64,000 bases of DNA from NCBI RefSeq assembly GCF_000179915.2, contig NC_014963.1:310001-374000 (forward strand), read 5' to 3'. The translations under genes were made by a program, and so were the position numbers. This DNA is from Terriglobus saanensis SP1PR4 (GTDB taxonomy: Bacteria; Acidobacteriota; Terriglobia; Terriglobales; Acidobacteriaceae). Numbering within the stretch: position 1 is the first letter of the stretch; every line of letters starts with the position of its first letter. The notes beneath the pieces were generated by a model. That model had not been told where the DNA came from. It was given only the letters and a program-made list of their open reading frames with translations, and did no database searches. Below are positions 19,694 to 28,211 of the stretch, one piece after another.

Positions 19694-20155
19694 ATGGATG
19701 CCGTTGACCCCTCAACGTCTCGCCAGAACGGTTTTGGCGAAAAATCTTTGCTGGAGTCCGGCTTGGAGACGCCCACGACTCGCGGAGTTACACCTTCCTC
19801 CAAAAAGAATCGTCTGGGCCGTTGCGTCTCCTGCGGCTCCGAGCTGCGCCGTTCGCGTTTCCAGAAGGGTGACTTTCTTCGGCTGTTCCTGTTTCAGGTC
19901 CCTGCACGTTGCCGCCGATGCGGCGACCGGCAACATACCTTCTCTCCGATGGCTGTGTTGGCTGGAGAACCCTGGCGTCCGATGAAACGAGCGACTTCGG
20001 GAAGCGGACCGGAGCGGAAGAACTGGTCGCCTCCCTTAGCCTCCGGACGGATCAATATGCGCGAACGCAATGCGCCCATGGTTCCTCCCGAGCTTCTCCT
20101 GGACCAGAAGAAAAAACCTCCTGTCCGCGGCAGAGTCGACGGCTACATCTGGTAG
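19694..20155 (+). CDS. Conserved-looking protein with a four-cysteine zinc-binding motif
   Basis: The 153-residue protein is not recognised as a named family. Its middle contains RCVSCGSELRRSRF and, after a 20-residue hydrophobic spacer (DFLRLFLFQVPA), RCRRCGDRQ, which together look like a small zinc ribbon. The C-terminal half is basic and low-complexity. It lies nine bases before folP on the same strand, so they are likely co-transcribed. Confidence 0.5.
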   Translation: MDAVDPSTSRQNGFGEKSLLESGLETPTTRGVTPSSKKNRLGRCVSCGSELRRSRFQKGDFLRLFLFQVPARCRRCGDRQHTFSPMAVLAGEPWRPMKRATSGSGPERKNWSPPLASGRINMRERNAPMVPPELLLDQKKKPPVRGRVDGYIW

Positions 20156-20163
20156 TCGAACGA

Positions 20164-21045
20164 ATGTCCTTTCTGACGCATCCCCGGCCAGAGAAGGAGT
20201 GGCGCATCGGTTCGCGCACTCTCTTTCTGGGGAGCCGCACGCTCCTGATGGGCATCGTGAATCTCACCCCGGACTCCTTCTCGGACGGCGGCCAGTTTTC
20301 CACCACGCAAACCGCAATCGACCACGCCCTCCGTCTGCTGGACGAAGGCGCTGAGATCCTCGACCTCGGCGCGGAGTCGACGCGCCCCGGCGCAACGCTC
20401 GATCTCGCTGCTGAGGACGAGCAGCAGCGACTGGCTCCTGTACTCGAAGGCATTCTTCGCGCCCGGCCGGATTGCGTTCTCTCTGTGGACACCTTTCGCG
20501 CCTCCACCGCGCGTTTCGCCGTGGAGCGCGGTGCGCTTATCGTCAACGATGTCTCCGGTCTTACCTGGGATTGTGAGATGGCGCAGACGCTGGCGACACT
20601 CTCCTGTGGCGCTATCCTGATGCACACCCGTGGTCTTCCTTTGGAATGGAAGTCGCAGAAGCAGCTTGCGCCCACGGAGGTCATGCCTACGGTTACGGAT
20701 GGCCTGACCTCGATCCTTGCCAACGCGGAACAGGCAGATATCTCGCTGGATCGCATTGTGCTCGATCCGGGCTTTGGCTTCGGCAAACGCGCGGAAGAGA
20801 ACCTGACGCTCCTGGCCCACTTCGGCGAGCTTCACCGCTTTGGTCGGCCGCTCCTCGTGGGCCTGTCGCGCAAAGGCTTCCTTGCACCGCATCTCGCGCC
20901 GCGTGATCGTGTGCCCGCAACCGTCGCAGCTAACACCGCGGCCATTCTTGCCGGGGCGCATATCCTACGTGTGCATGACGTCGCCGCAGCGCGCCAGGCC
21001 TCTGATCTCGCGGACTCTCTTCTCGCCCAGACCATCGCGTTCTAG
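20164..21045 (+). CDS. folP: Dihydropteroate synthase FolP
   Basis: FolP condenses p-aminobenzoate with a pterin pyrophosphate in folate synthesis and is the target of sulfonamides. The 293-residue product has the family signatures GIVNLTPDSFSDGG, LGAESTRPGA, NDVSGL, DPGFGFGKRAEENL and GLSRKGFL. I start at ATG 20164, where similarity begins; a longer frame upstream overlaps the previous gene and has no family support. The gene is followed by rmuC after 41 bases. Confidence 0.95.
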   Translation: MSFLTHPRPEKEWRIGSRTLFLGSRTLLMGIVNLTPDSFSDGGQFSTTQTAIDHALRLLDEGAEILDLGAESTRPGATLDLAAEDEQQRLAPVLEGILRARPDCVLSVDTFRASTARFAVERGALIVNDVSGLTWDCEMAQTLATLSCGAILMHTRGLPLEWKSQKQLAPTEVMPTVTDGLTSILANAEQADISLDRIVLDPGFGFGKRAEENLTLLAHFGELHRFGRPLLVGLSRKGFLAPHLAPRDRVPATVAANTAAILAGAHILRVHDVAAARQASDLADSLLAQTIAF

Positions 21046-21086
21046 GCCAGCCTCGCGGTATTCTGCATGGAGAAGGAAATACGAAG

Positions 21087-22550
21087 ATGCTTCTCGTACT
21101 TATCGCGCTCGCAGCGCTGAATTTTATCGGTCTGATCGTCTTGCTCCTGCGTAAAACAGAAGCGCCGCCGCTCGACCCGCGTCTCGCGCAACTCCCCGAA
21201 GCCATTACCGATCTGCGCGCCCGCTCCGGCACAGTGGAAGACCATCTCCGCAGCAGCATCGCCGAGCTTCGCCGCGAACAGGCAGAAGCCGCACAGCACA
21301 CACGCGACGCGGCGTCGCGCTCCTTTGCTGAATTGCGTACGGAGATTCAGGCCTCCATCACTACGTTGGGCACCACGTTGACGGGTGGGCTTAACAGCTT
21401 TCGCACGGACAATGCTGCTTCGGCTGACCTTCTGCGCTCGGCAGTAGCAAAAGATCTCGATACGATCAGTCGAAACCTGACTGCATTCATCAACGACGCG
21501 AATAAACAGCAGATCGCAGCCCAAGATACGTTACACAATCGCCTCAACGACCTTGGCATTAATCAGACCACTCAATTAGAGAAGCTCAACCGCGACAACT
21601 CCGCCAAGCTGGAAGAAATGCGCCAGACCGTCGATGAAAAGTTGCATGCCACGCTGCAGACGCGCCTCACGGAGAGTTTTGGTCAGGTAGCTACACATCT
21701 TGGCGAAGTACAAAAAGGCCTCGGTGAGATGAAAGAACTTGCCACTGGAGTGAGTGATCTCAAGCGGGTCTTTTCCAATGTGAAATCGCGCGGAATCGTG
21801 GGCGAACTTTTGCTCGAACAACTTATCGGCGAACTCTTTACGCCTGAGCAATTTCAGAAAAATGCGAAGATCAAACAAGGCTCACAAGAGACAGTTGAAT
21901 TTGCGCTCAAAGTACCGATAGGTGAAGATCAAACAGCCCTTCTCGCTATTGACTCAAAATTCCCTCTCGGCGATTGGGAAAGATTAGAACTGGCGCGCGA
22001 AACAGCTAATCAGAGCGATATCGATTTGGCCGGTAAAGCTTTTGAGCGGTCGATCCGAAACGAGGGCCAGAAAATCTGCAGTAAATACATTGAAGAACCG
22101 ACGACACTCCCTTTCGCCATCATGTATTTGCCCACGGAAAATCTTTATGCAGAAGTTTTGCGTCGTCCGGGACTTATCTCCGATCTTCAACATAACTGCC
22201 AAGTCTCTGTTGTCGGTCCTAGCACCTTCATGCACATGATGGCGACTTTTCGCATGGGCTTCCGCACCATAGCAATACAGAAAAAAGGAGGCGAAGTCTG
22301 GAAAGTATTGAATGCTTCCAAGAGAGAGTTTGAAAAATTTGGCGTTCTGATGGAAAAAGTAAACGACCAAGTTGGCACGGTTCAGAACACCTTGGAAAAG
22401 ATACGCAGCAAGACGACTATGATTAATCGCGTCCTGAAAACGGTTGATCGTGAGGTCGCGTCAATGGGCCCTCAATCGGAGAGTAATCTCCTTGCCTTTG
22501 AAGAGATTGCTGGTGTAGCGCCTCTGCTTGCTGCGACGGAAGAAGAGTAA
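21087..22550 (+). CDS. rmuC: DNA recombination protein RmuC
   Basis: RmuC proteins limit DNA inversion and are predicted nuclease-related factors. The 487-residue protein has one N-terminal membrane helix (LLVLIALAALNFIGLIVLLL), a long coiled-coil region (about residues 45-200), and the RmuC core with ALLAIDSKFPLGDWERLE, YLPTENLYAEVLRR and NCQVSVVGPSTFMHMM. These are the conserved core motifs. The base composition in the second half is more AT-rich than neighbours. It lies 41 bases after folP. Confidence 0.92.
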   Translation: MLLVLIALAALNFIGLIVLLLRKTEAPPLDPRLAQLPEAITDLRARSGTVEDHLRSSIAELRREQAEAAQHTRDAASRSFAELRTEIQASITTLGTTLTGGLNSFRTDNAASADLLRSAVAKDLDTISRNLTAFINDANKQQIAAQDTLHNRLNDLGINQTTQLEKLNRDNSAKLEEMRQTVDEKLHATLQTRLTESFGQVATHLGEVQKGLGEMKELATGVSDLKRVFSNVKSRGIVGELLLEQLIGELFTPEQFQKNAKIKQGSQETVEFALKVPIGEDQTALLAIDSKFPLGDWERLELARETANQSDIDLAGKAFERSIRNEGQKICSKYIEEPTTLPFAIMYLPTENLYAEVLRRPGLISDLQHNCQVSVVGPSTFMHMMATFRMGFRTIAIQKKGGEVWKVLNASKREFEKFGVLMEKVNDQVGTVQNTLEKIRSKTTMINRVLKTVDREVASMGPQSESNLLAFEEIAGVAPLLAATEEE

Positions 22551-22563
22551 TAAAGAAGCACTT

Positions 22564-22675
22564 GTGCCCCATTCTTTCGCGGCTTTATCGCGAAAGGGTG
22601 GGGTCGCGCGGAGCGCACAAACAGGACTTGTCAGGACCAGCAAAAACAGATCCCTTCGCTACGCTATGGGATGAC
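22564..22675. repeat. Dispersed palindromic repeat, copy 3 (A1 + A2, reverse orientation)
   Basis: GTGCCCCATTCTTTCGCGG begins 13 bases after the rmuC stop and pairs with CGAAAGGGTGGGG. It continues CGCGCGGAGCGCACAAAC and ends with the A2 module AACAGATCCCTTCGCTACG to GGGATGAC at 22675. It is the reverse complement of the copies at 9682, 30901 and 41521. Confidence 0.85.
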
Positions 22676-22686
22676 AAAGTAAAAAC

Positions 22687-22815
22687 TGGGTATTCGCGTA
22701 AAGCGCGAACCGCTTTTACATTTTCGCTCGATATCAAATCTCAACAGAATAAGCATCCCTCCCACACATCGCAAAGAACGCGATGTATGGGGCACCCGGC
22801 ACCCGGTTTTGGGGT
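22687..22815. repeat. Dispersed palindromic repeat, module B (reverse orientation)
   Basis: ACTGGGTATTCGCG, then GCGCGAACCGC, a variable centre, then CATCCCTCCCACACATCGC, GCGATGTATGGGGCACCC and CCGGTTTTGGG. This is the reverse complement of the 15068-15222 element. It directly follows the A-type copy 3, forming a composite. Confidence 0.78.
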
Positions 22816-22849
22816 CCTCCTGAGGTTTGTTTAGAGTCAGAAGCCAGCT

Positions 22850-22876
22850 AGATCCCTTCGCTAAGCTACGGGATGA
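22850..22876. repeat. Fragment of module A2
   Basis: AGATCCCTTCGCTAAGC followed by TACGGGATGA matches the A2 block of other copies. It lacks the A1 hairpin. It lies just downstream of the stop of the diguanylate cyclase gene (minus strand, ends 22890). Confidence 0.65.
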
Positions 22877-22889
22877 AAAAGTGGTGTCG

Positions 22890-24206
22890 TCAAACTGCTT
22901 CGCTCAACTGCGGTTCCGCGAGCACAACGCCTTGGAAACGCTTGTGCTCATACATCCGCCGATCGGCGATGGCCTGGAGCTCCATCATGTTGGCGGTGTC
23001 GGCAGGGAAGAGGGCAAAGCCGACGGAAGCCTTTACCTCCACGAGACCATGGGTATTCAGCTGGATCGGTGTTACGAACGCGGTCATGATTTTGACCAGC
23101 AGATGCCGCGTCTGCTCCGCATCTAGGCTGTCCGTGACGATGATGCTGAACTCATCACCGCCCAGGCGCGCCACGGTATCGGTCGCACGCAGGGTCGACT
23201 GCAGGCGCGATGCAACCGCCTTTAGAATCTCATCGCCCGCCGGGTGGCCCAGCGTGTCGTTAATCTTTTTGAAACCGTTCAGGTCGATGGTGATCAAGGC
23301 CACCGGTTTTTGATTGCGCAGTGCCCGTTGGATCGACTGAAGCAGGCGGTCATCGAAGAGTCGCCGATTGGGCAGACCTGTCAGCACATCATGCAGTGCC
23401 AGGGTCTCGTTCATCTTCAGCTGCTCTTCCAGCAAGACTACAAGCATGCCGATGACGATGAGGAACTTCTGCATGTCCCACACGAGGTTCGAGAGTGTGG
23501 CGTAGATGCGGTTGGCTGCAGTTGAGGCTGCGGGATGGGTAAGAAATACGAGAGCCCACAAGGCAAATCCTGCAACCAGCATCCAGATCCCCAGACCGCG
23601 CACACGCTTGTTCTGATGAAAGGCGAAGGCGGTCATGGCATAAAGGAAGAAAAGCGATCCATAGGCCATGGAGCGAAAGTCGTGATGGTGTGCGGCGAAC
23701 CAGAGGGGGGCCCAGAAGACAACATGCACTGCGGCGTTCCAGACCCTCAGTTTCACGGCCATCACCAGGCCCAGGCCCAGCAGGCAGGACACGATGGCCA
23801 GCGCTTCGTAGAAAAACTGGTTCTTGACCTCGTAGCCGTATGCGGTCAGCAGGACAAGATACGGAAGGGAGTTGAGCACCATGTAGGCCACACGTCTCCG
23901 GGACTGCTGCCTGTCCGCCCCGGAGAAGAAAAAGCTCAAACCCGCCAGTGCGTAAAAATCCAGCATCGCGGCGTGCATCGTTCGGACCCAGGGGCCATGG
24001 GGCGTGTAGAAGGCGTGAGCGAAGATCTCCAGGAAGATGAAGAACAGCCCGGCCATCCAGCCATCCAGGCCTGCCTTGTTGTAGGTCCGTCGGAGCGCGA
24101 AAAGCAGCGCCGTCAGGGACGCCATCGCGATCAGATCCGGGAGAAGGAGTGGATTGAACACCATGAAAAGGATTCCCGCGAGGTCAGTTAGCCGTAGGTC
24201 CACCAC
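22890..24206 (-). CDS. Membrane-bound diguanylate cyclase (GGDEF)
   Basis: The protein makes cyclic-di-GMP from two GTP. It has about eight hydrophobic segments in the first 250 residues, then the GGDEF domain in the last 170. Motifs: LHDVLTGLPNRRLFDDRL, IDLNGFKKINDTLGHPAGDEIL, active site RLGGDEFSIIV and an inhibitory RATD site five residues before GGDEF. The intact site implies feedback control by its product. The N-terminal membrane sensor is not a family I can name. It is divergent from acpP. Confidence 0.88.
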   Translation of the reverse strand: MVDLRLTDLAGILFMVFNPLLLPDLIAMASLTALLFALRRTYNKAGLDGWMAGLFFIFLEIFAHAFYTPHGPWVRTMHAAMLDFYALAGLSFFFSGADRQQSRRRVAYMVLNSLPYLVLLTAYGYEVKNQFFYEALAIVSCLLGLGLVMAVKLRVWNAAVHVVFWAPLWFAAHHHDFRSMAYGSLFFLYAMTAFAFHQNKRVRGLGIWMLVAGFALWALVFLTHPAASTAANRIYATLSNLVWDMQKFLIVIGMLVVLLEEQLKMNETLALHDVLTGLPNRRLFDDRLLQSIQRALRNQKPVALITIDLNGFKKINDTLGHPAGDEILKAVASRLQSTLRATDTVARLGGDEFSIIVTDSLDAEQTRHLLVKIMTAFVTPIQLNTHGLVEVKASVGFALFPADTANMMELQAIADRRMYEHKRFQGVVLAEPQLSEAV

Positions 24207-24366
24207 GCATCACATGGTGGAAATGCGGGCCTGCTCGGTGCTCGTAGTAGATAGAGAAGCACGAGGAATTGTTTCCGAGAAGCGAAATCGACAATGAAAG
24301 CCAAAAATCCAGCCCTGTCAACAATTTCGCCGATTCCTTCTGAGGAAACTGTCTGGCCGCGTTTGC

Positions 24367-24395
24367 TTTACACTCTTGAGAGCGCTCAGTATCCT
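24367..24395 (+). promoter_or_regulatory. Promoter of acpP-fabF
   Basis: TTTACA (24367-24372), a 17-base spacer and TATCCT (24390-24395) fit a sigma-70 type promoter. The acpP ATG lies 62 bases downstream, with AGGAGA eight bases before it. Confidence 0.55.
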
Positions 24396-24403
24396 TACTG
24401 AGC
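24384..24403. promoter_or_regulatory. Operator-like palindrome overlapping the acpP -10 box
   Basis: Perfect eight-base arms GCTCAGTA and TACTGAGC are separated by TCCT. The -10 box TATCCT sits inside it, so a bound protein would block the promoter. Its position before fatty-acid synthesis genes suggests a FapR- or FabR-like control site, but no such regulator is in the window. Confidence 0.5.
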
Positions 24404-24457
24404 TTCACAGGTTCAGTACCACCACAATCAAGATTTACCCTCTAGGAGATTCGCTCT

Positions 24458-24697
24458 ATGGCAGCCGTTGATGAAAAGGTGAAGCAGATTATCGTGGAAC
24501 AGCTTCAGGTGGATGAAGCTGAAGTCACACCCAATGCCTCGTTCCAGGAAGACCTCGGCGCAGATTCACTCGATGTCGTCGAACTCGTGATGCAGTTCGA
24601 AGAAGCCTTCGATATCCAGATCCCCGATGAAGACGCCGAGAAGATCAAGACCGTCAAGGATGCCGTTGATTACATCGAAGCACATTCCAAGAAGTAA
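24458..24697 (+). CDS. acpP: Acyl carrier protein AcpP
   Basis: The 79-residue acidic protein carries the growing fatty acyl chain on a phosphopantetheine arm. The attachment serine is Ser37 in [11 protein letters not shown]. The length, four-helix pattern and very acidic charge are typical. AGGAGA lies eight bases before the ATG. fabF follows after 13 bases, the common acpP-fabF arrangement, under one promoter with a palindromic site. Confidence 0.97.
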   Translation: MAAVDEKVKQIIVEQLQVDEAEVTPNASFQEDLGADSLDVVELVMQFEEAFDIQIPDEDAEKIKTVKDAVDYIEAHSKK

Positions 24698-24710
24698 GCA
24701 GGGCTAGATC

Positions 24711-25979
24711 GTGCAGGATTCGAAAACATTCGGCGGACGCCGCGTCGTCGTGACTGGCATTGGCATGCTTTGCGGTGTGGGTAATACCGCGCCCCAGGTG
24801 TGGGACGGCCTTCTTGCAGGAAAAAGCGGCATGGCTGAGATCACGCACTTCGATCTCACCGGCCACTCTGTTACCTTCGCAGCCGAGGTCAAAGGTTTCG
24901 ATGCGCACGACTTTGTGGAGAAGAAGGAGGCCCGGAAGATGGGCCGCTTCATCCACTTTGCTCTTGCCGCTGCGGACGAAGCCATGAAGCAGTCCGGCTT
25001 GGTCGTCACGCCGGACATCGCGGACAATGTTGGGGTCCACATCGGCTCCGGCATCGGCGGCTTCGACGTCATCGAGCGTGAGCACACCAACCTCATGTTG
25101 GGTGGTCCACGCAAAATCTCACCCTTCTTTATTCCCGCGGCGATCATCAACCTCGCAGCGGGCCACGTCTCCATTCGCTACGGCGCCAAGGGGCCCAACG
25201 AGGCTACGGCTACGGCCTGCACCTCGTCGGCACACTCCATCGGCGACGCCTTCCGTATCATCCAGCGCGGCGATGCCGACGTGATGATCGCAGGTGGAAC
25301 CGAGGCGACCATCACGCCTCTGGGCGTTGGCGGATTCGCCGCCATGCGTGCGCTCTCTACGCGCAACGACGATCCCACCCATGCCTGCCGACCCTTCGAT
25401 AAAGACCGCGACGGCTTCGTCGTCGGTGAAGGCGCAGGCATTCTGATCCTCGAAGATCTCGACTTCGCGAAGGCTCGTGGAGCGAAGATCCTCGCCGAGA
25501 TCATCGGCTACGGCCTGTCAGCGGATGCTTTCCACATGACCGGTATGGCTGCCGATGGTGAAGGCTGCTTCCGCGCCATGAAGCATGCTCTTCGCGTCGC
25601 GGACATCGCGCCTGACCAGATCGATTACGTCAACGCGCACGCCACGTCGACGCCATTGGGCGATGCCATGGAATCGAAGGCCATTGAAAATGTCTTCGGC
25701 GAACGTGCCTTGAACCATGAGCTACTCGTCTCTTCCACCAAGTCCATGACCGGCCATCTTCTCGGCGGCGCGGGTGGTCTGGAAGCGGGTATCACGATCA
25801 TGGCGATGCAGCAGCAGATCGTTCCCCCTACGATGAACATCGTGGAACTCGATCCGGCCTGCCGCCTGAACTACGTTCCCAACAAACCCCAGGACGCAAA
25901 GATCGATTACGCCCTGTCGAACTCCTTTGGCTTCGGTGGAACGAACGGCTCGCTCGTCTTCAAGCGCTGGACCGAGTAA
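24711..25979 (+). CDS. fabF: Beta-ketoacyl-ACP synthase II FabF
   Basis: FabF elongates acyl chains by condensing them with malonyl-ACP. The 422-residue product has the active-site Cys170 in ATACTSSAHSIGDAFRII, the first catalytic histidine in NAHATSTPLGD and the second in KSMTGHLLGGAG, all intact, plus the C-terminal SNSFGFGGTNGSL. Translation starts at GTG 24711, just after acpP. A perfect 17-base hairpin follows the stop codon. Confidence 0.96.
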   Translation: MQDSKTFGGRRVVVTGIGMLCGVGNTAPQVWDGLLAGKSGMAEITHFDLTGHSVTFAAEVKGFDAHDFVEKKEARKMGRFIHFALAAADEAMKQSGLVVTPDIADNVGVHIGSGIGGFDVIEREHTNLMLGGPRKISPFFIPAAIINLAAGHVSIRYGAKGPNEATATACTSSAHSIGDAFRIIQRGDADVMIAGGTEATITPLGVGGFAAMRALSTRNDDPTHACRPFDKDRDGFVVGEGAGILILEDLDFAKARGAKILAEIIGYGLSADAFHMTGMAADGEGCFRAMKHALRVADIAPDQIDYVNAHATSTPLGDAMESKAIENVFGERALNHELLVSSTKSMTGHLLGGAGGLEAGITIMAMQQQIVPPTMNIVELDPACRLNYVPNKPQDAKIDYALSNSFGFGGTNGSLVFKRWTE

Positions 25980-25996
25980 GTCTTTCTAAACTCTTA

Positions 25997-26036
25997 TAGA
26001 AATGCCCATGTCCGATTCAGGACATGGGCATTTCTA
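25997..26036. terminator. Perfect hairpin between convergent fabF and MATE genes
   Basis: A 17-base perfect inverted repeat (TAGAAATGCCCATGTCC, loop GATTCA, then its complement) lies 17 bases after the fabF stop. The distal arm includes the stop codon of the minus-strand MATE gene (26034-26036). Neither strand has a long T-run, so it may be a bidirectional terminator or a 3'-end stabilising hairpin. Confidence 0.6.
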
Positions 26037-27380
26037 TGCTGTCACGATGGCGGTGGAGCGCCTTCGCCAATAAATAAACAAGACAATCGAGATCAGGATC
26101 AGAGCCGTGGTCAGGCCGGTCCAGACGCCGAAGACGCCCCAGTGGGCCCAGAAGCACAGGGCTACACCCATAGGGATTCCCACCACCCAATAGCCGAAGA
26201 GGTTCGCCAGCATAGGCACCCGTGTTAGCCCCAGGCCGCGTAGCGCGCCCGTGGCTACGATCTGCACACCGTCAAAGACGGCGAAGGCAGCCGCCAGTGC
26301 AAACAGGGGAACACCCACAGCCATCACCGCCGGATCGTGCGTGTAGAGCGCGATCAATGGTCGCGGCATGACGAGGAACACTACGGCAATCACGATCATG
26401 AACGCGACGCCCAGACCCATGGACATCCATCCTGCGCGGCGTGCACGCTCCGGATCGCCCGCGCCCACAGCATGCCCTACGGCGATCGCCGCCGCGGCAC
26501 TGATGCCGAGCGGCACCATGTACGCCAGCGCTGCGGAGTTCAGCGCGATCTGGTGTGCCGAGAGAGCTACGGGCGAGATTGTTCCCGCGATTACCGTCGC
26601 CAAGGAGAACGCTCCCACCTCCATCAGCAACTGGCACGCCGTCGGCACGCCCAGACGCAGCAGCTCTCGGATCTCGCGCCCTACCGGTCTTGCCCAGCGC
26701 GCAAAAAGCGGATGCCCGCGCTTGCGCTCATAGTTCCATGCAAAACCGAAGAGCGTGACCGCCATCATGATTCTCGATAGAACGGTGGAGAGCGCCGATC
26801 CCGTCACGCCCAGCGCGGGAAACCCCAGCTTGCCGTTGATCAGGACCCAGTTTCCGCCCCAGTTCATCAGGTTCGCGCCGACGAACGTGAGCGTGATCAC
26901 GCGCACCTGCCCCACCGACTGCAGATAACGCCGCGCCGCCACATAGAGCAGAAGCGGCAGCGTTCCCCAGAGCAGCACCCGCAGATAACTCGTCGCCGGA
27001 GCCACCATCACGGCGGCCACGCCGAGATGAGGGAAAAGCAGACTGACGCCCGCCAGAAGGAGCATCATCGGCACGGTCACAGCTGCGGCAATGTAGACGC
27101 CCTGCGCCAGCCAGCGATGGCATGCGTCGTAATCCTTACGCCCGAAGGCATGCGAGACCACGGTATCCATGCCCAGAAGCAGGCCGAGGGCAAAGAGCGA
27201 GGGGGCGTAGTAGGCGGCGTTTCCAAGTGCAACCGCACCGATGGCGACCGGCCCCAGGCGTCCGACCATGATCACGTCGACCACGCCCTGCAACATCCAG
27301 CCCAGTTCCGCCAGCACCACGGGCAGAGCAAGGCGTATGAGAGAGCCTAACTCCCCTCTCCATGGGTTTTGTGAAGGCAT
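26034..27380 (-). CDS. MATE-family multidrug efflux transporter
   Basis: The 448-residue protein has about 12 membrane helices in two related halves. Hallmarks are LALPVVLAELGWMLQGVVDVIMVGRLG and GVTGSALSTVLSR in the first half, and VPTACQLLMEVGAFSLATVIAG and SAHQIAL in the second. MATE proteins exchange cationic drugs for sodium ions or protons. It is NorM-like in layout; the substrate is not predictable. Its last codon lies inside the hairpin shared with fabF. Confidence 0.9.
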   Translation of the reverse strand: MPSQNPWRGELGSLIRLALPVVLAELGWMLQGVVDVIMVGRLGPVAIGAVALGNAAYYAPSLFALGLLLGMDTVVSHAFGRKDYDACHRWLAQGVYIAAAVTVPMMLLLAGVSLLFPHLGVAAVMVAPATSYLRVLLWGTLPLLLYVAARRYLQSVGQVRVITLTFVGANLMNWGGNWVLINGKLGFPALGVTGSALSTVLSRIMMAVTLFGFAWNYERKRGHPLFARWARPVGREIRELLRLGVPTACQLLMEVGAFSLATVIAGTISPVALSAHQIALNSAALAYMVPLGISAAAAIAVGHAVGAGDPERARRAGWMSMGLGVAFMIVIAVVFLVMPRPLIALYTHDPAVMAVGVPLFALAAAFAVFDGVQIVATGALRGLGLTRVPMLANLFGYWVVGIPMGVALCFWAHWGVFGVWTGLTTALILISIVLFIYWRRRSTAIVTA

Positions 27381-27414
27381 CCAACCAGTTTACTGCGGCT
27401 GCCCATTGGGAGTG

Positions 27415-28143
27415 TTACATTGCTGCCAATCCGACACGTACCAGCACAAACAGCAGCCACGCGCCGAAGACGAGCATTATGCCGGACTTCACCTTGGTTC
27501 TCGAAACGATCGCTCCGCCAAGACCGACCAGGAACAGCATCCACAACGTGAAGACATCGAAGGAACCGAGAAAGACCTTCAGCCAGTGCGCGCTCTCCGG
27601 CCCAAGATAGAAGCCGGGGTTGGTCCCCACGGGATCTTGAATGTCGAAGTTGTCGTTATTGCTAGACCAGAGGACGGCGATCATGAGCACTGTTTTGATG
27701 ATTCCGGTCAGCGACGCAAAGACAAAGACGGCAAACATGCCTCCGTACGTTCCCTTGCCGCCGAGGATGAAGTTGAAGCCCAGCCACAGCAGCAGGGAAA
27801 AGATCGCCGTTGTCGCAAGAAAGATAAGAGGCCAGGCGCCGAAGCTCGCTTTGAACATGGATACCGTAAACGTCTTGCCCGCCGCCATCTGCTCCGGAGA
27901 CATCTGCTGTCCCGTCGCTTCCGCACGCTGCTGCAGTGCATGTTCCGCCAGCGCGGAAAAGCCCACCTTCTTCACGACCGCGCCCGTAAACAAATAGCTG
28001 AAGAGTGCGACGATCAGAAACGGTAGCCACCAGCTGCTGCTGCGACGAACATCCAAAAAGGTCTTAGAGGGTGCAACAAAGGTGTTGATAACTCGTTCGA
28101 TCTGCGTCAACGGTGGCTGTTCCAGCTCCAGCACTTCATCCAT
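27415..28143 (-). CDS. YIP1-family membrane protein
   Basis: The 242-residue protein has four to five hydrophobic segments (near FLIVALFSYLFTGAVV, WPLIFLATTAIFSLLLWLG, MFAVFVFASLTGIIKTVLMI, WMLFLVGLGGAIVS and VFGAWLLFVLVRVGL). Together with the N-terminal FVAPSKTFLDVRRSSSWWLPF stretch this fits the YIP1 domain family. The bacterial role is unknown. It lies 34 bases upstream of the MATE gene on the same strand, so they may be co-transcribed. Confidence 0.75.
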   Translation of the reverse strand: MDEVLELEQPPLTQIERVINTFVAPSKTFLDVRRSSSWWLPFLIVALFSYLFTGAVVKKVGFSALAEHALQQRAEATGQQMSPEQMAAGKTFTVSMFKASFGAWPLIFLATTAIFSLLLWLGFNFILGGKGTYGGMFAVFVFASLTGIIKTVLMIAVLWSSNNDNFDIQDPVGTNPGFYLGPESAHWLKVFLGSFDVFTLWMLFLVGLGGAIVSRTKVKSGIMLVFGAWLLFVLVRVGLAAM

Positions 28144-28211
28144 GCTCTCGACCTCGAGTGGGTTGGGGATCGAAGCGATTTTAGAGCCAGTTTTGCCTTT
28201 TGCGAAAATTT

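Noticed and set aside
22890-24206. Many long frames on the opposite strand of high-GC genes
   Set aside because: These are shadows of real genes; they lack family motifs and ribosome sites.
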